A DNA stretch of 64,000 nucleotides from assembly GCA_940671915.1 (NCBI GenBank), contig CALNVZ010000649.1, positions 2,261,247 through 2,325,246 of the forward strand, given 5' to 3'. The position numbers were made by a program, and so were the translations under genes. The stretch comes from Paracentrotus lividus. Its lineage: Eukaryota; Echinodermata; Echinoidea; Camarodonta; Echinidae. Shown in pieces: positions 38,201 through 53,200 of this stretch. How positions within the stretch are numbered: the first letter of the stretch is position 1; the number at the start of each line of letters is the position of its first letter. A model generated the notes under the pieces. That model worked only from the letters and a program-made list of their open reading frames with translations, ran no database searches and had not been told where the DNA came from.

Positions 38201-41200
38201 AGGATGACTCGGGCTGGGATTTCAGCCAAATTAGCGAGCTATTTGACCGCAAAGCCAGCTCACCTTTGATCGGGCTAGTTCATCAGATCACAAATAGCTT
38301 GCTATTTAAAATAGCTCGAGCTAGTGCAGCAGCGCCTATTGTAGCCTGTTTTCCCATTAACCCTTTCGTTACCAGGTACTTTTTCCTAAAAACTGAATTC
38401 TCTCACTTCATTCCAAATTTCCAAAAAGATAACTCATGCAATACCCCTAGTGTTTGCATCCACGTGAAAACTACCGTTTCCAGCTTTCCAACGGTACATA
38501 ACTCAACTAGAGAGGGTGCTTTCTTGCAAAATGGCAATAAAATCAGTTTCCCTTGTCACCAGTGTTCAATGGTGCCAAAAGGCGACCATGGTAATGAGAG
38601 GGTTAAATCTCTATCCCAATCATATGCAGACCATATTTATCTGAAATATGTTTATGCTGGCAGCATTACCCTGGTGATGACCTCTGCAAGGTCAATTGAG
38701 AGCCAAACCTTCTCCCTTCCACTCCTTCTCTTTTATTTATTATGACTAGTCTTTTCCCTATAAAAATATCTGCAATTGTACAATTCTACAGGGGTTCATT
38801 TATTTAGGTTTTAAAAAAAACCCACTAAAATATACATGTAAGCAAATTCAACATTCATATGTAATCATGACTGGTTATACATGTACATGTTTATGGGTTG
38901 ATGATGAGATGACATGTTCAGCAAAAGAAGACAATTATGAATATTTTCTAGAACCAATACCCCCCTCCCCATGCCATAAAAAAAATAAGATTAAAAAATA
39001 ATCTGTTGAAGTATCATGATCAAACAGTTTGTTATCCTACAGTGTACATGAATTACTGGAAAGAACTTTATATTGTAATTTAAATGCAAGCCCCCTGGCA
39101 AATCAAGAATGCCTTTTGGCAAGGCATTATTCTATAAATGCCCCCCTTGACCCAGGTGTGGTTATAGAATGGATACTGGTCTTCAGAAATTCCTTGCATG
39201 CCCAATCAATGCCTTGTCACCTAGGGCAGGGAGGCTGCAGCCTAGGAATATTTTCTAAAATACTTACAATGGTCACGGAGACGTTAAAATATAAGTGATA
39301 TGAGCTACTGTACACAAAAATTATTATTACAACTATGACATTACGGAGTCCTTGACGATAAGCTCCAAAGTAAATCTTTAGTCTTCTGCTGTCCTAAGTG
39401 CTATTAAGTAATCAGCAGATCCCAAAATAAGCGACGCTCTTGACACATCGAGCTCGGTTATTTTAGGAAGTGGTGAAAGATAGAATGAAAACAGGAAGAT
39501 TCTTCATGTAACTTGAGTAAATCAGAATGAGGTATTATTTGATGTAGCCCTCAAGGGGGGTTGGAAGAGAAGCTTAAATAGAGTCAACATGCTGATTAAG
39601 TTTTCAGGAAACATGGTTTGATTGTCAGTGAAGGGGGTTGTGGCATATCCATGGATACAATATGTATTCATGAGGTTCTGTTTACATACACTTGTACATG
39701 TATTGCCCCAACAGACTACATTGTGTGATTTCCATAGCCAGAGGCATCATCAGGCTCTGAGGAGAAAAAGGATTGGAGGGGCAAGCCATTACACAATTGC
39801 TTGCCCCTCCAATCTTTTGTCTCCGCGGAGCTTTTCGACGCCTCTGGCCACAGCGGCAGAATACACGTATGGTTAAATAGATGCAGTGACAGTGAACTAG
39901 AATTCAAATGGTAATTTATTGAAAAAGCTCATTTTGTTAACATGATTATAAACATAAAAGGTTAGTCTGGAATTACTTGAAAAGCCAATTGCATGCTTTA
40001 CTATCCAGATATCTATTAGTACGTAACCAGATTTTGAAAACCCTTTAATACCATAATGCTTTTCAATTGTAGTATCCTTCAGTCTCGGCACAGAGCGTAC
40101 AGCGTATTCTGGGTTATAAAGACCCTGCACTCGCCCCACTTCGAGTTCAGTCCACAGGGGCTTGTCTGAGCGATGGTAACTTGATCGTGCATGGCCGTAG
40201 ACGTAGCCTGGTGTGTTTTCATTGTAAGATGTTATACAAACAATCTTCTCTGAAACTTTTTATTAGTTTGTTTTTACAGTCATAATCATCTTGGTTCCTT
40301 TTCACTGTCAATAGGAAGTTACTAAATCCCTTTAATGAACAATTTGGTAATTAATGTGAACACATCTGATCATGCAGTTATAAGCAAATAAAAAGCCCTC
40401 CATGTATTTATCTCTAGTACATTGTTTTATCGTAGGGCGAGATTCTTTGTTTTCTATCACTATGGAAACAGTTGCATGATCTCAAAACATCATAAGAAAA
40501 AAAACAAACTACACATGTAACTACAATGTAATCATGTCCAACATATATCTGTCAGTTAGTTTATGTTGATGTTGTAAACCGGGACTGTTAAGTTTTGACA
40601 GATGACTTAGTTCCTTTGCTGCTAAGTGTGACTCAATTGAGTCCAATCTAGGATAGGTTTGTCTTGAGAGTCTCCTGGTGTTACATGAAACCAAGAAACT
40701 TTGAAACATGGATATTTTGTTGATTGAGAATGGGGGCGGGTAGAGTTTTCTTTGGTTAGTCAGCTTGTTTAGTTTTGTTGTGTCACCTTGTCACGTTTAA
40801 TTTTTTGTTAGTATCCATTCTCTCGAAGGACCATCGGGCATATAATTTTGGTAACGCCCCCCCCCCCATAAAGTATCCCTCTTATTTTCTGGTTTTTATG
40901 CCTCCGCCCACTGAAGGTGGTGCCGGAGGCATTATGTTTTCGGGTTGTCCGTCCGTCCGTCCGTATCCCTCTTATTTTCTGGTTTTTATGCCTCTGCCCA
41001 CTGAAGGTGGTGCCGGAGGCATTATGTTTTCAGTTTGTCCGTCCGTCCGTCCGTCCCGTTTGCTCGTTGTCACGATATCTCAAGAACCGCTTGAGATATC
41101 AACTTCAAACTTGGAGATAGTATGTATCACCATAGGAAGATAATCTGATTAGATTTTGGAGAATGTAGGTCAAAGGTCAAAGGTCACAGAGGTCAAATTG

Positions 41201-44200
41201 TGAAATTCCATGTATTGAGTTCGTTATCGCAATATCTCAAGAACCACTTGAGATCTATGCTTCAAACTTGGGGATAGTATGTATCACCATAGAAAAACAA
41301 TCTGATTAGATTTTAGATTCTGTAGGTCAAAGGTCACAAAGGTCACATTGTGAAATTCCATGTATTGCGTTCGTTATCGCGATATCACAAAAATCATTTG
41401 AGATATGAGCTTCAAACTTGAGGGGAGTATTTATCGCCATATAAAGATGGTCTGATTAGATTATGGAGTATGTAGGTCAAAGGTCAAGGGTCACAGGTCA
41501 AATTCTGAAATTCCATGTATTTGCCATATGAAGCCAATCTTATTACATTTTGGAGTATGTAGGTCAAAAATTGAGGAGGGACTATGATCTGAGAATGTTT
41601 GGGGTCAAAGGTCAAAGTCAAAGATGTCTTTGTTTGAAGGGAAATGAATAGATAAATGTGCTATATATTTCTGATCTGGCAGTGGCGGAGGCATATATTT
41701 CGACCGCGCGTGGTCGAGGATTCATCTTGTTTGTCATGTTTTGTTGAACAGCATGGAATTAACAATTTTTATTGCTGTAAATATTCTCACTTTGTATTGT
41801 AACATTAATGTTCAGTTCTTGTTTTACATACATGTATAGAAGGATGTCGCGATGTGCTTCAAAAAGATTAGATGATTACACTTCAAGTAAATCAAACAAG
41901 TGCTTCTGCATAAGAAGAAAAATGTTTTTGTTTTTTACTTACAACATGTAGGCCTACACCTATCTCTTGCTTGATCACAAAGTGTACATAAGGTACATGT
42001 ATGACTTGAATAAGGTTAGTAGTACATTGTCTTGGCAGCAATATGGCATTAACTCTACCTGTGTAAAAGTATGCACAATATGATTTTGTGCCTTTCTGCG
42101 TCTCAAATGTGTTATGTCTGGCAGCAAGATGCCTAATGTGTTTTCTTCATCTCAAGGTCAAAGGTTTTCATGTCTCTACAACATAGAATAGCAAGGATGT
42201 TTGTAATTGTATGTCTTCTCGCTTTTATGAGAGAGGATGGTTCTTTCAAAGTGACATCTTGGATTTCATGAATGCCTCGGAAACTACATGTATTCAAAGG
42301 AGAAAAATGTTCTTTTTTTTAGGTAGATGTTTACATGAAAAAAAAACTGTCGTAAAATGAAAAACATAATGCTCACATAGAATATGTCAAATGATGTACA
42401 ATGTACATTATTTTAGTGATTGATCTGGATTAATGTGCTCTATATTAAGGAATGAAACTTGTTAAGAATGTTGAATGTTTAGAATAACATTCTTCATGAA
42501 AAAAAAAATCTTCCTCTCAAAACAACATTTTAAAGATGAAATGTGCACTTTCAAGTTTATTTGATGGTTGCATCTCCAATGACCATGTGCATAGGCCTAC
42601 ATTATGAAGTCCTACATATGATATGTCGGAAATATCACAGGATGGATTCTTGGCTATCAACATACCAACAGCAGACTGACAAACAGACAGCCAAACTACT
42701 ACATACTGATAAAAGAATGACACCAGAGAGACAACAGACCAACAATGGACTGACAACAGACTGACAACAGACAGACAACAGACTGATAACAGACAGACAA
42801 CTGACTGACAAGAAACCAAACAGGTTGACAACAAATTGACCACAGCCTGACAAGACACTGACGAGACTGACAACAAACAGACAGCCAAACTACTACATAC
42901 TGATAAAAGAATGACACCAGAGACACAACAGACCAACAATGGACCGACAACAGACTGACAACAGACGGACAACAGACTGACAACAGACTAACAACATACT
43001 GCCATCAAACTGACAACACACTGTTAACACAACACTACAACAGATGATCAACAGACTGACACTGATAACAGACTGATAAATACAATGTAGACTGACAACA
43101 GACTGACAACAGACTGACAACAGACTGACAACAGACTGACAACAGACTGAAAACAGATTGACAAGAGATGGACAACAGACACTTGACAGACTGACAACTG
43201 ACTTATATATAAAACCATATTACTGAAACTGTCCAATATTGTGTTGGCTTTGAGTTTGTTTGGCACATCTTACTGGGGTTATAAACTTGAGCATCCCTCC
43301 TTTAAGATGCCACCCAAAAATAACACGCTCTAAAATGTGCTAATGCTCCCATGTTCGATCTTCCAAGAGTCGTTATGTGACATCTAATGCAGCAAACAAT
43401 GAATTGCTGGGATGTCACTGTGTACATGGGGACTTTACTCAGGTCCCATGTTTTCCATAACAGATGCAAATCGATAGGGATTTCCTGGCCGGATGACATT
43501 ATGGTATGTGAGGAGATGGAAGATGATATTAATGTTCACACTGTACCATCAGGGTTTCCAATCCTTGTTGAGGTTTCGTGATCTTGAGAATTGAAACATT
43601 AATGACTAACCCTAAGTCAGGTTCACACAGAGCATGTATAATTCTTTATGTTTTGTAACCTTGAGAATTAAAACCAAAAGCGCAGACCACTACATGTAAG
43701 TACACAGGGTTTCATGCCTAAACCGTAAGATCTGTCATTGGGGGGAGGGGGATGTTATGTTGGTACTAATTCTTGTCATAAAACCTGAGCTTTAAGTTAA
43801 CTTCAAGTTACCTCAAAAATTTAATTCTCGAGAAGAACTTGGGGTTAACTTGGAATTAAGAGTGGTCGTGTGAACATAGCTGATGATGGTTGGGGTTGGT
43901 ATCGGGAGGGCATCTATTCCGCAATCAGCGGTACTCTTGTGATGCAGTCTCAGATGAGATGAGTTTGATGAGATGATGGGCATGTAATGGGATTCAAGAG
44001 TTCAGATTTTTATCAAGGGATGTTTGAGAGAAGAGAAACGATGGTAATGAAAAATATTGATAGGGCCCTTCCCAGTAAAGTATGAATAAAATTATTTGAC
44101 CAAGTTTGTGTTCTCTTGTATTGAATCTTAATATGTGATGCATCACATCGAAATCAGATGCAAGTCGCCGAACAAATTCAGAACAGTGTCAAAGAAATCG

Positions 44201-47200
44201 GCAAAATAATGAAAATTGTCTTATTTGGGAGGAAATATTTGTTTGATTTTCTGAATTTTCAATGTTTCTTGTATGCTCTGTAAAAAGAAATTGAGTAGAA
44301 ATGATTAGGGAAAGGCCTTTAAAAATGCGTTGTTTTGTTGCAATCTGTGACTCTTTTTTGGCGACTTGTGTCTGATTTTGATATGATATGAGTCACATAT
44401 TTGGATACATGCTAACCAACCAGGTCAGTGTTATCTTTAGGCCTACAGCTTGGGCAAAAATTATTAGACCGTGCAGCCCATTCTAACTTCAAGAATTCAA
44501 AGAGTTCTCTCTTATTATTCAGCTTGTGTTCCTGCATCCTGTATTTGATTTCATCCAAAGATTCAAAACATTGAAACCCCTAATATTGAAAAGAGCTTGG
44601 TCTAAGAGTGTGTTCAATGTCCAATTTCAAATTTATACGCCAACATGAATCATGATACAAAACGCAATAACAAAACGCTGATATAAAGAAAAACAAAGAG
44701 GGTGTTCATTGTCCCCCATCCCCGGTCGTAAAAATAAACGTGTTTCAAATCTCAATTTAAATTTATACGCCGAAAATTTAAACGCCGAAAAAGATGCGTT
44801 TACAAACACAATCAGCTTCAATTTTACGACCTTGAGCATCGCGATTGCAACGTAATGCGACATTGAACAGGATTGAGTTTTCAAACGTGTTTAAATGTGC
44901 TCTCGCAATGGAAGCTTCCGGTGCAATTGAAAAAAGGAGAAGATATTTGTTTTTTGAGAGTGGGGAATTTAAAGACGATCGACGTATAAACACGTTTAAA
45001 TTTTGGACACTGAACGGTGCACCGTTGATCGCGTTTGTGTTTGAGTTTTGTGATTGCGTTTTGTATCATGATTCATGTTGGCGTATAAATTTGAAACTGG
45101 ACATTGGACACACTCTAACAATTTAAAACCCAAACTGTATATTTCTTCCTTTTGTACTTTTTATCAAATTGTCTCATTGTAAATTTGTTTTATTTAATCT
45201 ATTTTATATCCCCTCTTTGTTTGCTCCACTATCTGCAATCTTCCCACATCTTTGAATCAACCTGCCTTTTTGTTAACCCCGATTTATGATGATATTCCCT
45301 TACCAAAATAATATTAATGACTCAGTCATTAGCCTACTAGATTTATTGCTATCTTGTACCCTGAACCTAAATATTTGAATAGCTTGTCATTTAGCAAATA
45401 TATGTGACAAGGGATTTTGTTCAATTTTGCGGAGCGAATTGCCGCTGGCATGAGTCATCAACGAACAGAAGCCGATGATAAAAGATGCATGTTGGTGAAA
45501 TCTTTAGGGGAAGATTTTGAATTATTACAAAGGCATATTTTATAGCCAAGTTTTGCAAGTGATAACCAAGATGGGAATATGTTTGGGACCTTCAATTAAG
45601 AGTGCAGTTGTAATTGGATGAGGTCCCATTGTGGCTTTCATATTGCATCTGTCTCTTGATCGTCAGAAGGGAGTTAGATCGACTACATAATTGCCATTCT
45701 AGTTCTCACTAGAAAATTATGCTTTATACTGTTAGAAGTGGCTTGTGCAATGATGTACATGTAGGCCTACATGTAATAAAAAGTGCAAACTTGATGCTAA
45801 ACAAATGTATTAACATGTACTTTGTGTACAAATGCTCAGAAGATTGTGATTGTGTGCATTGACATACATAGAGAAAGTCTATCCAACTCTGAAATGTAGA
45901 CCTGTATCAACATTGTGCAAATTCTTCTGTTCTTGCTTTGTCAGGCAATCATGTTACAAAAGAAAATGTGCCATAATGTTACTTACAGAAACCAAGTGGG
46001 TTAAACTCTCTCTTTCTACATGTATCGTGCACTGTGCTCAATTGCAATGTTCTCAAGCGTCCGCTGCTCAGTGAGATACGGATGCAGCATCCAATGCGAG
46101 CATCATTTTCATGCGAACATCTCAGAAATCCTCTGATTGATTCACAGGCTTAGAAAAAGAGACAGTTTACCAATCATACTCTAATCCTACTGTATATCAG
46201 TCTAATCCTGCTCGAGTCTAGAATATTTGTCCTCAAGTTTCTTTTTATTTGAAGTTGATGGAATACAGCATTAGAAATGCGCCATCTTTTGAATAATAAC
46301 CGACCATTTTAATGGTTATTTGATACAATGTAGTTTATTAATGGAGCCAACATGTACAATGTATATTCAAATGTGAAACCCTTTATGTGTGTGGTTTTTT
46401 TTATTGAGAGGTTATTTCTATTTCAAATTTTGCCTTTTGAAAAGTTCTGGTAATATTTGATCTTTAATAAGGATTTGCAACTTACTTAAGGAATTTATCT
46501 TCTCTATATTTCTATTTAGTATTTCATCGTCTTTTATCCTCATTCTCTGTCTGTCTCTTTCTCTCTCTCAGTATTCTTTGTGACTGTTCTGTTCCAAATC
46601 ATATGCATGCAACGTATCCCTTGTTCACTCTCTCTTTCATTATTTCTTGCCATCTGCCCTCAGTTTATTCTCTGATTTTCCTAGGCCCTGAAACTTCTCA
46701 TCCTTCTCGTTCACTCGCATATATATTTTTTGCAAGTATATCTTCTTCGTCTCTTTCCTCAGCCATAATGATCTATCTGTAATGACTGAACTCATCTGTG
46801 ATTCTGCACAGATCCTGATGAGTTCCGTCATGGTAGCACTCCTGTCACACTGTGCAAACTTATACAGAAACCTAAACCAATCGTGCCAATATGGTAAATC
46901 GGGCCCGTAACAAAAAATGCATGTCACAACATTTTTGATCGGCAACTGCATTAATTTGCGATGCTTGCAATATCATACATGTAGCCTTGTGTGGTGGTTC
47001 ACCAACTCGTTCTTTAGAGTTGCGAATGATTGGAAAACATTCTTGGGTGCAATACTAATCACATGCTTTTAATATAATGTAGCACAAGAGCTGATCACCA
47101 GTCGTTCATAAAGTCATTCATAACTTATGAACGTCTTGGTGAAAGACAGCCCTGATGTCCATTTTCTTGGTGTGCCTGATTTATCATTCCAGAACACAAA

Positions 47201-50200
47201 TGTTGCAACATTGAAAGAGCAGTTCTAATTGGTGGCTGGTCAGTCTTTTGAACAATAAGCGTATGTAACAACGATCTTGATTGGTCATTTGCCATTTTGC
47301 GATTCATTGCTAATCTTTCTGTAACAGAGCCCAGTGCCTTGCCAATTGATAGTAACCAATCAAGACTTTTGTTGCATACTAAACTTCTTGCATAATAGCC
47401 TCACCATGAACCAATCAGAATGGTTGTTTCAAATTGGCAATTGATCGTGACACTTGATGTCACGGGCCTTTGTGTCCATCCTCTTGGTGTATCTGGGGTA
47501 TCATCTAGGGTATCTGATAGCTTTCTCTCTGCCTCATCACACTTGAAATTATCTGCATCCAGCGCTTTCCAACGCTTCCTCCATCTACATGCTATTCATT
47601 GATAGCCAATTCTATTTTTTCATTACTGTTTGCCTCATTAGATTTGAACGTAATGCTAAAGTATAACATGGTCTTTGCATTCATGATTAAGTGGAGCTAT
47701 TTTCTATTTTCTCCATATTATCAATTACAATTTTAATCTTTAAGTATACTTAATATTTAAGTCAAACTGTCCATTTTTGATAATTTGTATCAATTTATAT
47801 TTAAAAACTGACAATAGAAAGAAAAAAATTAGTTGTTCAAATTCAACAAGGTGTTTTTATATCTATAGACTAAAACTATTTTACTCCTCATGTCAATTTC
47901 TATCATCTACATATGAATTATTATACTGTACATCTACTTTCAACTATTTTTATTTTCTTATTACAAATATAGAAATGCGTTCAACATGCCAGAGTTTGAC
48001 ATTATAAATGGGGCATGAATGCCAAATCTTGTTTTGAACATCGGGCTAGGATAATAATATTTTTGGTCTTTTTATGGCATTTAAAAATCCCCAACTAATG
48101 TATCATGTGACATACAATCCTATACTTCTTCATCAATTTTACACTCTAGATTAATTTTCTCTTCTCATTCATAAACTTGAGCCTGGCTTTGCATAGAGCC
48201 TTAAATCCACTCGTGAAGTTTTAAAGGACTTCCATAAATAGAAACAAAATACTCTGTGAAGCATTAGTCTTTCCCTTTTTAGGAAAGTTAAAACTCTCCT
48301 CTTCCTTGCTGAACTAGTTCCATCACTTCAGATTAATCATATGAAATTGAGATTATGGCCAAAGCTTTGAATTTAATTTCTTGAAGTATGATGAGATCAC
48401 CACTTTCTTTTAATAACTGGGTCATCGTGCCACTTGCCAAAATAAAGTCCATCCCCATTATAACGAGCATGCTTGGTGTATAGTTTTGGGAGAAGGAAAG
48501 AATTAATTTGGATTCACAATTCGATAATATGAAAGATTGAATCTTATAACTATAATAAAGAAAATTATATTACTTTAAATCTCATTTTAGTGTGTTTATT
48601 TCACAATGTAAGTATAAAACGTGGAAAGTCAGGGATCCGACACCTTTCACATAGAAAACCAATGGGGATTCTCGTGTGTGCGTGATACACACAGATCGTT
48701 ACCCCCGTTCTGACAAGCGCCCATCCCAGCAGAGGTCTAAAACAACCGTTACATTATGTTTCTTTCAAACATTTTCATTGAAATTCACCGGAAATCATGA
48801 AAAGAATATCACAATATCTCTCACACATATCTTTTAGTGCAATGTGGACAAAATGAGACTATACTTGATCGAATTCATGCTGATTAATTTTTAATTACCA
48901 AAACTATAAACCAGGTTTAACAAGATTTTTTTTCATCATATAACAGGAAACTTCTTTTAGTCCAAATGTCAAACATTTGCACATGTAGGTGTGTGCCAAT
49001 GTGTTTTTGTTTATGTAGAGCAAGATCTTGTTTTAATGAGGTAATTGTCTTGGTCATAAGCATCTCATCATGATAGGTTTGGACTAATAATTTTCTGCCA
49101 TGATTTACAATGGGTTTTTCCTCAGGTATTGGCTATTCAGACACTATTCAGATGATGTCCATGTTTGAAAACATATTTAAAGATTAGCCAGATTTTGTAT
49201 ATCAATAGATAAGAAAAAGAAAAAGGGAGCAAGATAAAAGGAGAAAATCACTTTGTATTCTTCTTTGCATGTTGTAAATGATTAAACTTACCATTAATTT
49301 TTTCCCTCTTTTAAATTTTTGTTTAAAATATTGATTGTACTACTTTATAAAAGTCACTGTTGCACATGAATATCAATATTTTAAAGCTATTATGATATCA
49401 AATAAAATATATGTATTTTGTTCTTATTTCTACTTGTAGGTACATGTCGTTACCCTCTTGGTATGAACGATAAAACTATCAAAGATGAACAACTCTCAGC
49501 CAGCTCTATTTACATGAATAACACACTCTCATTTGGACCACAAAATGCAAGGTTTGTAATATTTAAATCTTCTTTTATTTTGTAATCTTTACATAAATTT
49601 GCTAATCTTGCTTTCTTTTTCTTTTCTTTTATAAATGAGCACATTTAAAACAGCCTACAACAATTAGAAAAAAGTAATAGCAGAATATTAATACTCGCTT
49701 TTGGCTATAGAACTTTAAAAGAATAACTTAAGGAGGCTGTGTCCCCATGTCACTTTTGATAATTTATTTCAATTTTTGTCTTTTATGAAGAGATAAACAT
49801 TGGTACAGATTAAGAAAAACTATATAAACCCTGTTGACTTTGTTGAGGTACAAATTAAAAAGTAATTTAAAAGATCCAGCAATGGCAATAAATTTTGATT
49901 TTACAACATGGTTATAAAACAGTACAGTACATGTACATGAAGTCAAATGAACCTGTATTTTATGCACATACCAGTGACGCCTAATCGACCCATTAACGAG
50001 TCAGGTAATCAGTTGTAATTCATACTTCAGTCGGTAGGGTTATGACTCCAATGATTGAATCAATAATGACTGAGCCAGCCCCCTCCAGTCCCTTATCCAG
50101 ATGTGAATTTTAATGAGCTAATCAGCAAATACCAATTGATTTGTCAAGCCTGTGTACTTGTTGGATGATTGTAGGTTTTTTTTTTAATTTTTTTCTTCAT

Positions 50201-53200
50201 AATTCCCTGAGTGGCAGAAGGCTGCTAAATAACACTTTTTTTCAGAGCAACCCTTTTGCTTTCAACAGATGATATCGTCGGCTGAGAACCAGAAGGGCGC
50301 TATTACAGATCAAAGATGTTCCGTACAGCAATAGCGCCCTTTTGGTTCTCAACGGAACATCTTGAAGATGCAATAACGTCCTTCTGGCTCTCAACAGACG
50401 ATATGTTGTGCAATTGTCACAATTGGTCATGTTTCGACATGAATGTACATGTAGTAAGGGTAAGGCCATCTTGCTCTTGCGTAATTTACATGTAATGTAC
50501 ATTGTGCATGTGATTTACTTTGTAGGCCTAATTTGCTACTGATCGATGCTGTGTTTCGAAAGCAAATTATTCCTTCACATGTATTTTGTTTACTCGAGAC
50601 AGGATATATTGCAAAATTTAGCCAAATTCACAAGGAAAGGTGTTTTGAAAAGGAAGTGTTACAGCTTAGAAACCAAGTGTGAGGAAATGTTGTCTGACTT
50701 ACAAGATCCATAAGAGAATTGCTTTTCCTGCCTGCTTAAAAATATTAAAATCATACAGAATTATTAGTGCTGCAGATGAAAGTATTTTAGAGATTATCTT
50801 GAGTGGGGTAAAGCAATTTGAAGGAACAAAAATTGGCTTGTTATCAATCTGAATTGGTTATCATGTAATATGTACAGTAAAGTATTTTCTTCAATTCAGT
50901 TTGAATAAACAGATAAAAAAACACAACCCCCCCCCACAAAAAAAAAACAACAAGCAAACATATGTAGGGCCTACACTGTTGGCCTACACGTTGAGAGTAA
51001 ACGAATTGTGTGTGATGCATCAAATTATCCAAGTCTACAAGCATTGACATCATTGCTCCCCCCCCCCCCTGTATCTATGCAAAAATCAATATCAGCACAA
51101 TCTGAATAGATTTTCTTCCACACAAGAGGTCAACAGTTCTGATGTGCTCAACACTGCTGCGGCTGATGAAATTAATTTTGTTTAAAGTGGATCGGATCAA
51201 TATATCATACTGAGATGGCGTCTAAATATGAAATCTCAAGAGATATCTGCTGCATGATTACCAGTGATAAAAAGAGTGCTTAGAATTTGAGAATTGCATA
51301 GAGCGAGATAATAGAGATAGATGCCCTGATCCTGGATTTATCTACGTATTTTATTCTCTTCTGCCACCCCCTTGTTTTGTTTTGGTTTTTTTGGGGGGGG
51401 AGGGAAAGGGGCCTTGACATTATGTGCTTGCCAAATATTAAAATCTCTTTGTGATTCTTGAATAGTGTAAAATTTGCACTTTTATACAAAATGTGAACAT
51501 GAATCATTGGTATGAACTATTTATTTCCTAAACATGACTTTAAAAAAAGAAGGAAAAAAAAAAGAATGGAGCCCTTTACATGCTCACACCCCCCAATTTT
51601 GAAAACAGAGCCCCTTACCCCCACCCCCAAGCTAAATGTACAAAATTAGAGAACTAGTAAAATACCCCCTATAAAAATCAAAGTGAAGCCTTCCCTGAGC
51701 CGAATCAATGTGAAAAGACGGTTTAAGGTAAAGTGTTCGACACTGACAGTCAACTTGATGGGCGCTGACAGGAACACTCGGCTAATCTGCTCGTGTTAAG
51801 GGTTAATTGGATAATTTGTATGGGAGGAAGTACGGGCAAGGCTCTGTTGAGAAATGTACTAATTTCACAAATTAAATTGAATTATTGAGCCATCGCAGTT
51901 GTGTGATTTGTGAGATTAATAGAACTATGTGGTTGCCGGAAATCAAACTTGCCCTACATTTTATCCTTAGCTATGGTTGATTAATATCAGTACTATACAA
52001 CATTAATCAAGATTTAAATTTATTTTACTTAAATGATTGAATTATTTAAATTTTACAGAATAGTTCAGGTTCTTTTTTCTTTTCTTTTTTCTTTTCATTT
52101 TTTTTTTTTTTTTTTTTTTTGGGGGGGGGGGGCGGGGAGAAGGTAGGGGATTTAGTTTCTCAATTCCTCGCATGAACATGTCATAAACAATACATGTGCA
52201 TCACACTTTGTATAATCCGAGTTGTATTCTTCCTGTATAACTTCCAAGAAAGACCTTTCAATCGCAAAGCCTTCCTGAGTGATACTGATGCACGAGGAGA
52301 AGAAGTCTGCCGGAGTTAAAACAGTACGTTGGCTCAAGACCAAAAAACTGCAGATCTTTGAAGTTTTGCGAAGATCATACAGGGTCACTAAACTTTTCTT
52401 TGGACAGCTGGCTCTTGATGATGATAATCAATAGCTTGATAGAGATACTTTTACCTGTGTAATAATTTCTTTCACAGTATATATCGTCAGCTGAGAACTA
52501 GAAGGGCGCTATTACAGATCAAAGATGTTCTGTTGAGAACCAGAAGGGCGCTATTACCATTGACTTTGTACAGCAATAGCGCCCTTCTGGCTCTCAACAG
52601 ACGATATGTTTGTTACACCACATAAGGCGTGGATCCAGGATTCGCTATTTGTAAAGATTGTGCAGGCCCAATTGTTTGTGGACAATAGCGGCTTTATTAC
52701 ATTTATCTTTGGGCATGGACCTATACTTTCAATTGTGTGGCATAAGGCTGAATCCGCTGCTGTTACATTACCTCAAGGTATTCTGGTCTAGTGTTTGTGT
52801 CCAAAGATGATTAATCTCACAAAACTGGTTCAAGTTCCTGCTACTTGGACAAGGTCCTTTGTCAAGACACTAATCTGCATTTGCCACTCTCAACCCATTT
52901 GCCATTTGTCATGATCATTTGCATAACTACCTCCTTTTCCATCTGCCGTTACAGATTACACCTGAACCAGGGAGCTGGGGCTTGGTGCCCGATCAACGCC
53001 CAGCCCGAGTCCACCGGTCACTACGAGTACCTTCAAGTGGACCTTCTGAACCTATTGGTCATCTTAGCCCTGTAGATATATGGTTAGGTGGGATAGTTGT
53101 CCTACTTCTTTTTGTCATGATCATTTGAATAATTAGCTCATTTTCCATCTGTCATTACAGATTACACCTTAACCAGGGAGCTGGGGCTTGGTGCCCGATC

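Noticed and set aside
38266..38745. 159-codon plus-strand ORF, longest in the window
   Set aside because: It runs across the end of MITE family B and all of a TTAA-bounded MITE, so its length is a composite of repeats, not a gene.
40775..41143. 122-codon ORF with MPPPTEGGAGGIMFSG repeats
   Set aside because: It translates the duplicated start of the TATGCCTCCGCCAC element; the same text appears at 4531-4824.
42517..43120. Several long minus-strand ORFs rich in SVCCQSVVSLL
   Set aside because: Direct translation of the 11-bp minisatellite.
47224..47455. Cluster of CCAAT boxes as a promoter
   Set aside because: The words sit in both orientations inside a degraded repeat related to 962-1075, so they probably come from the repeat.
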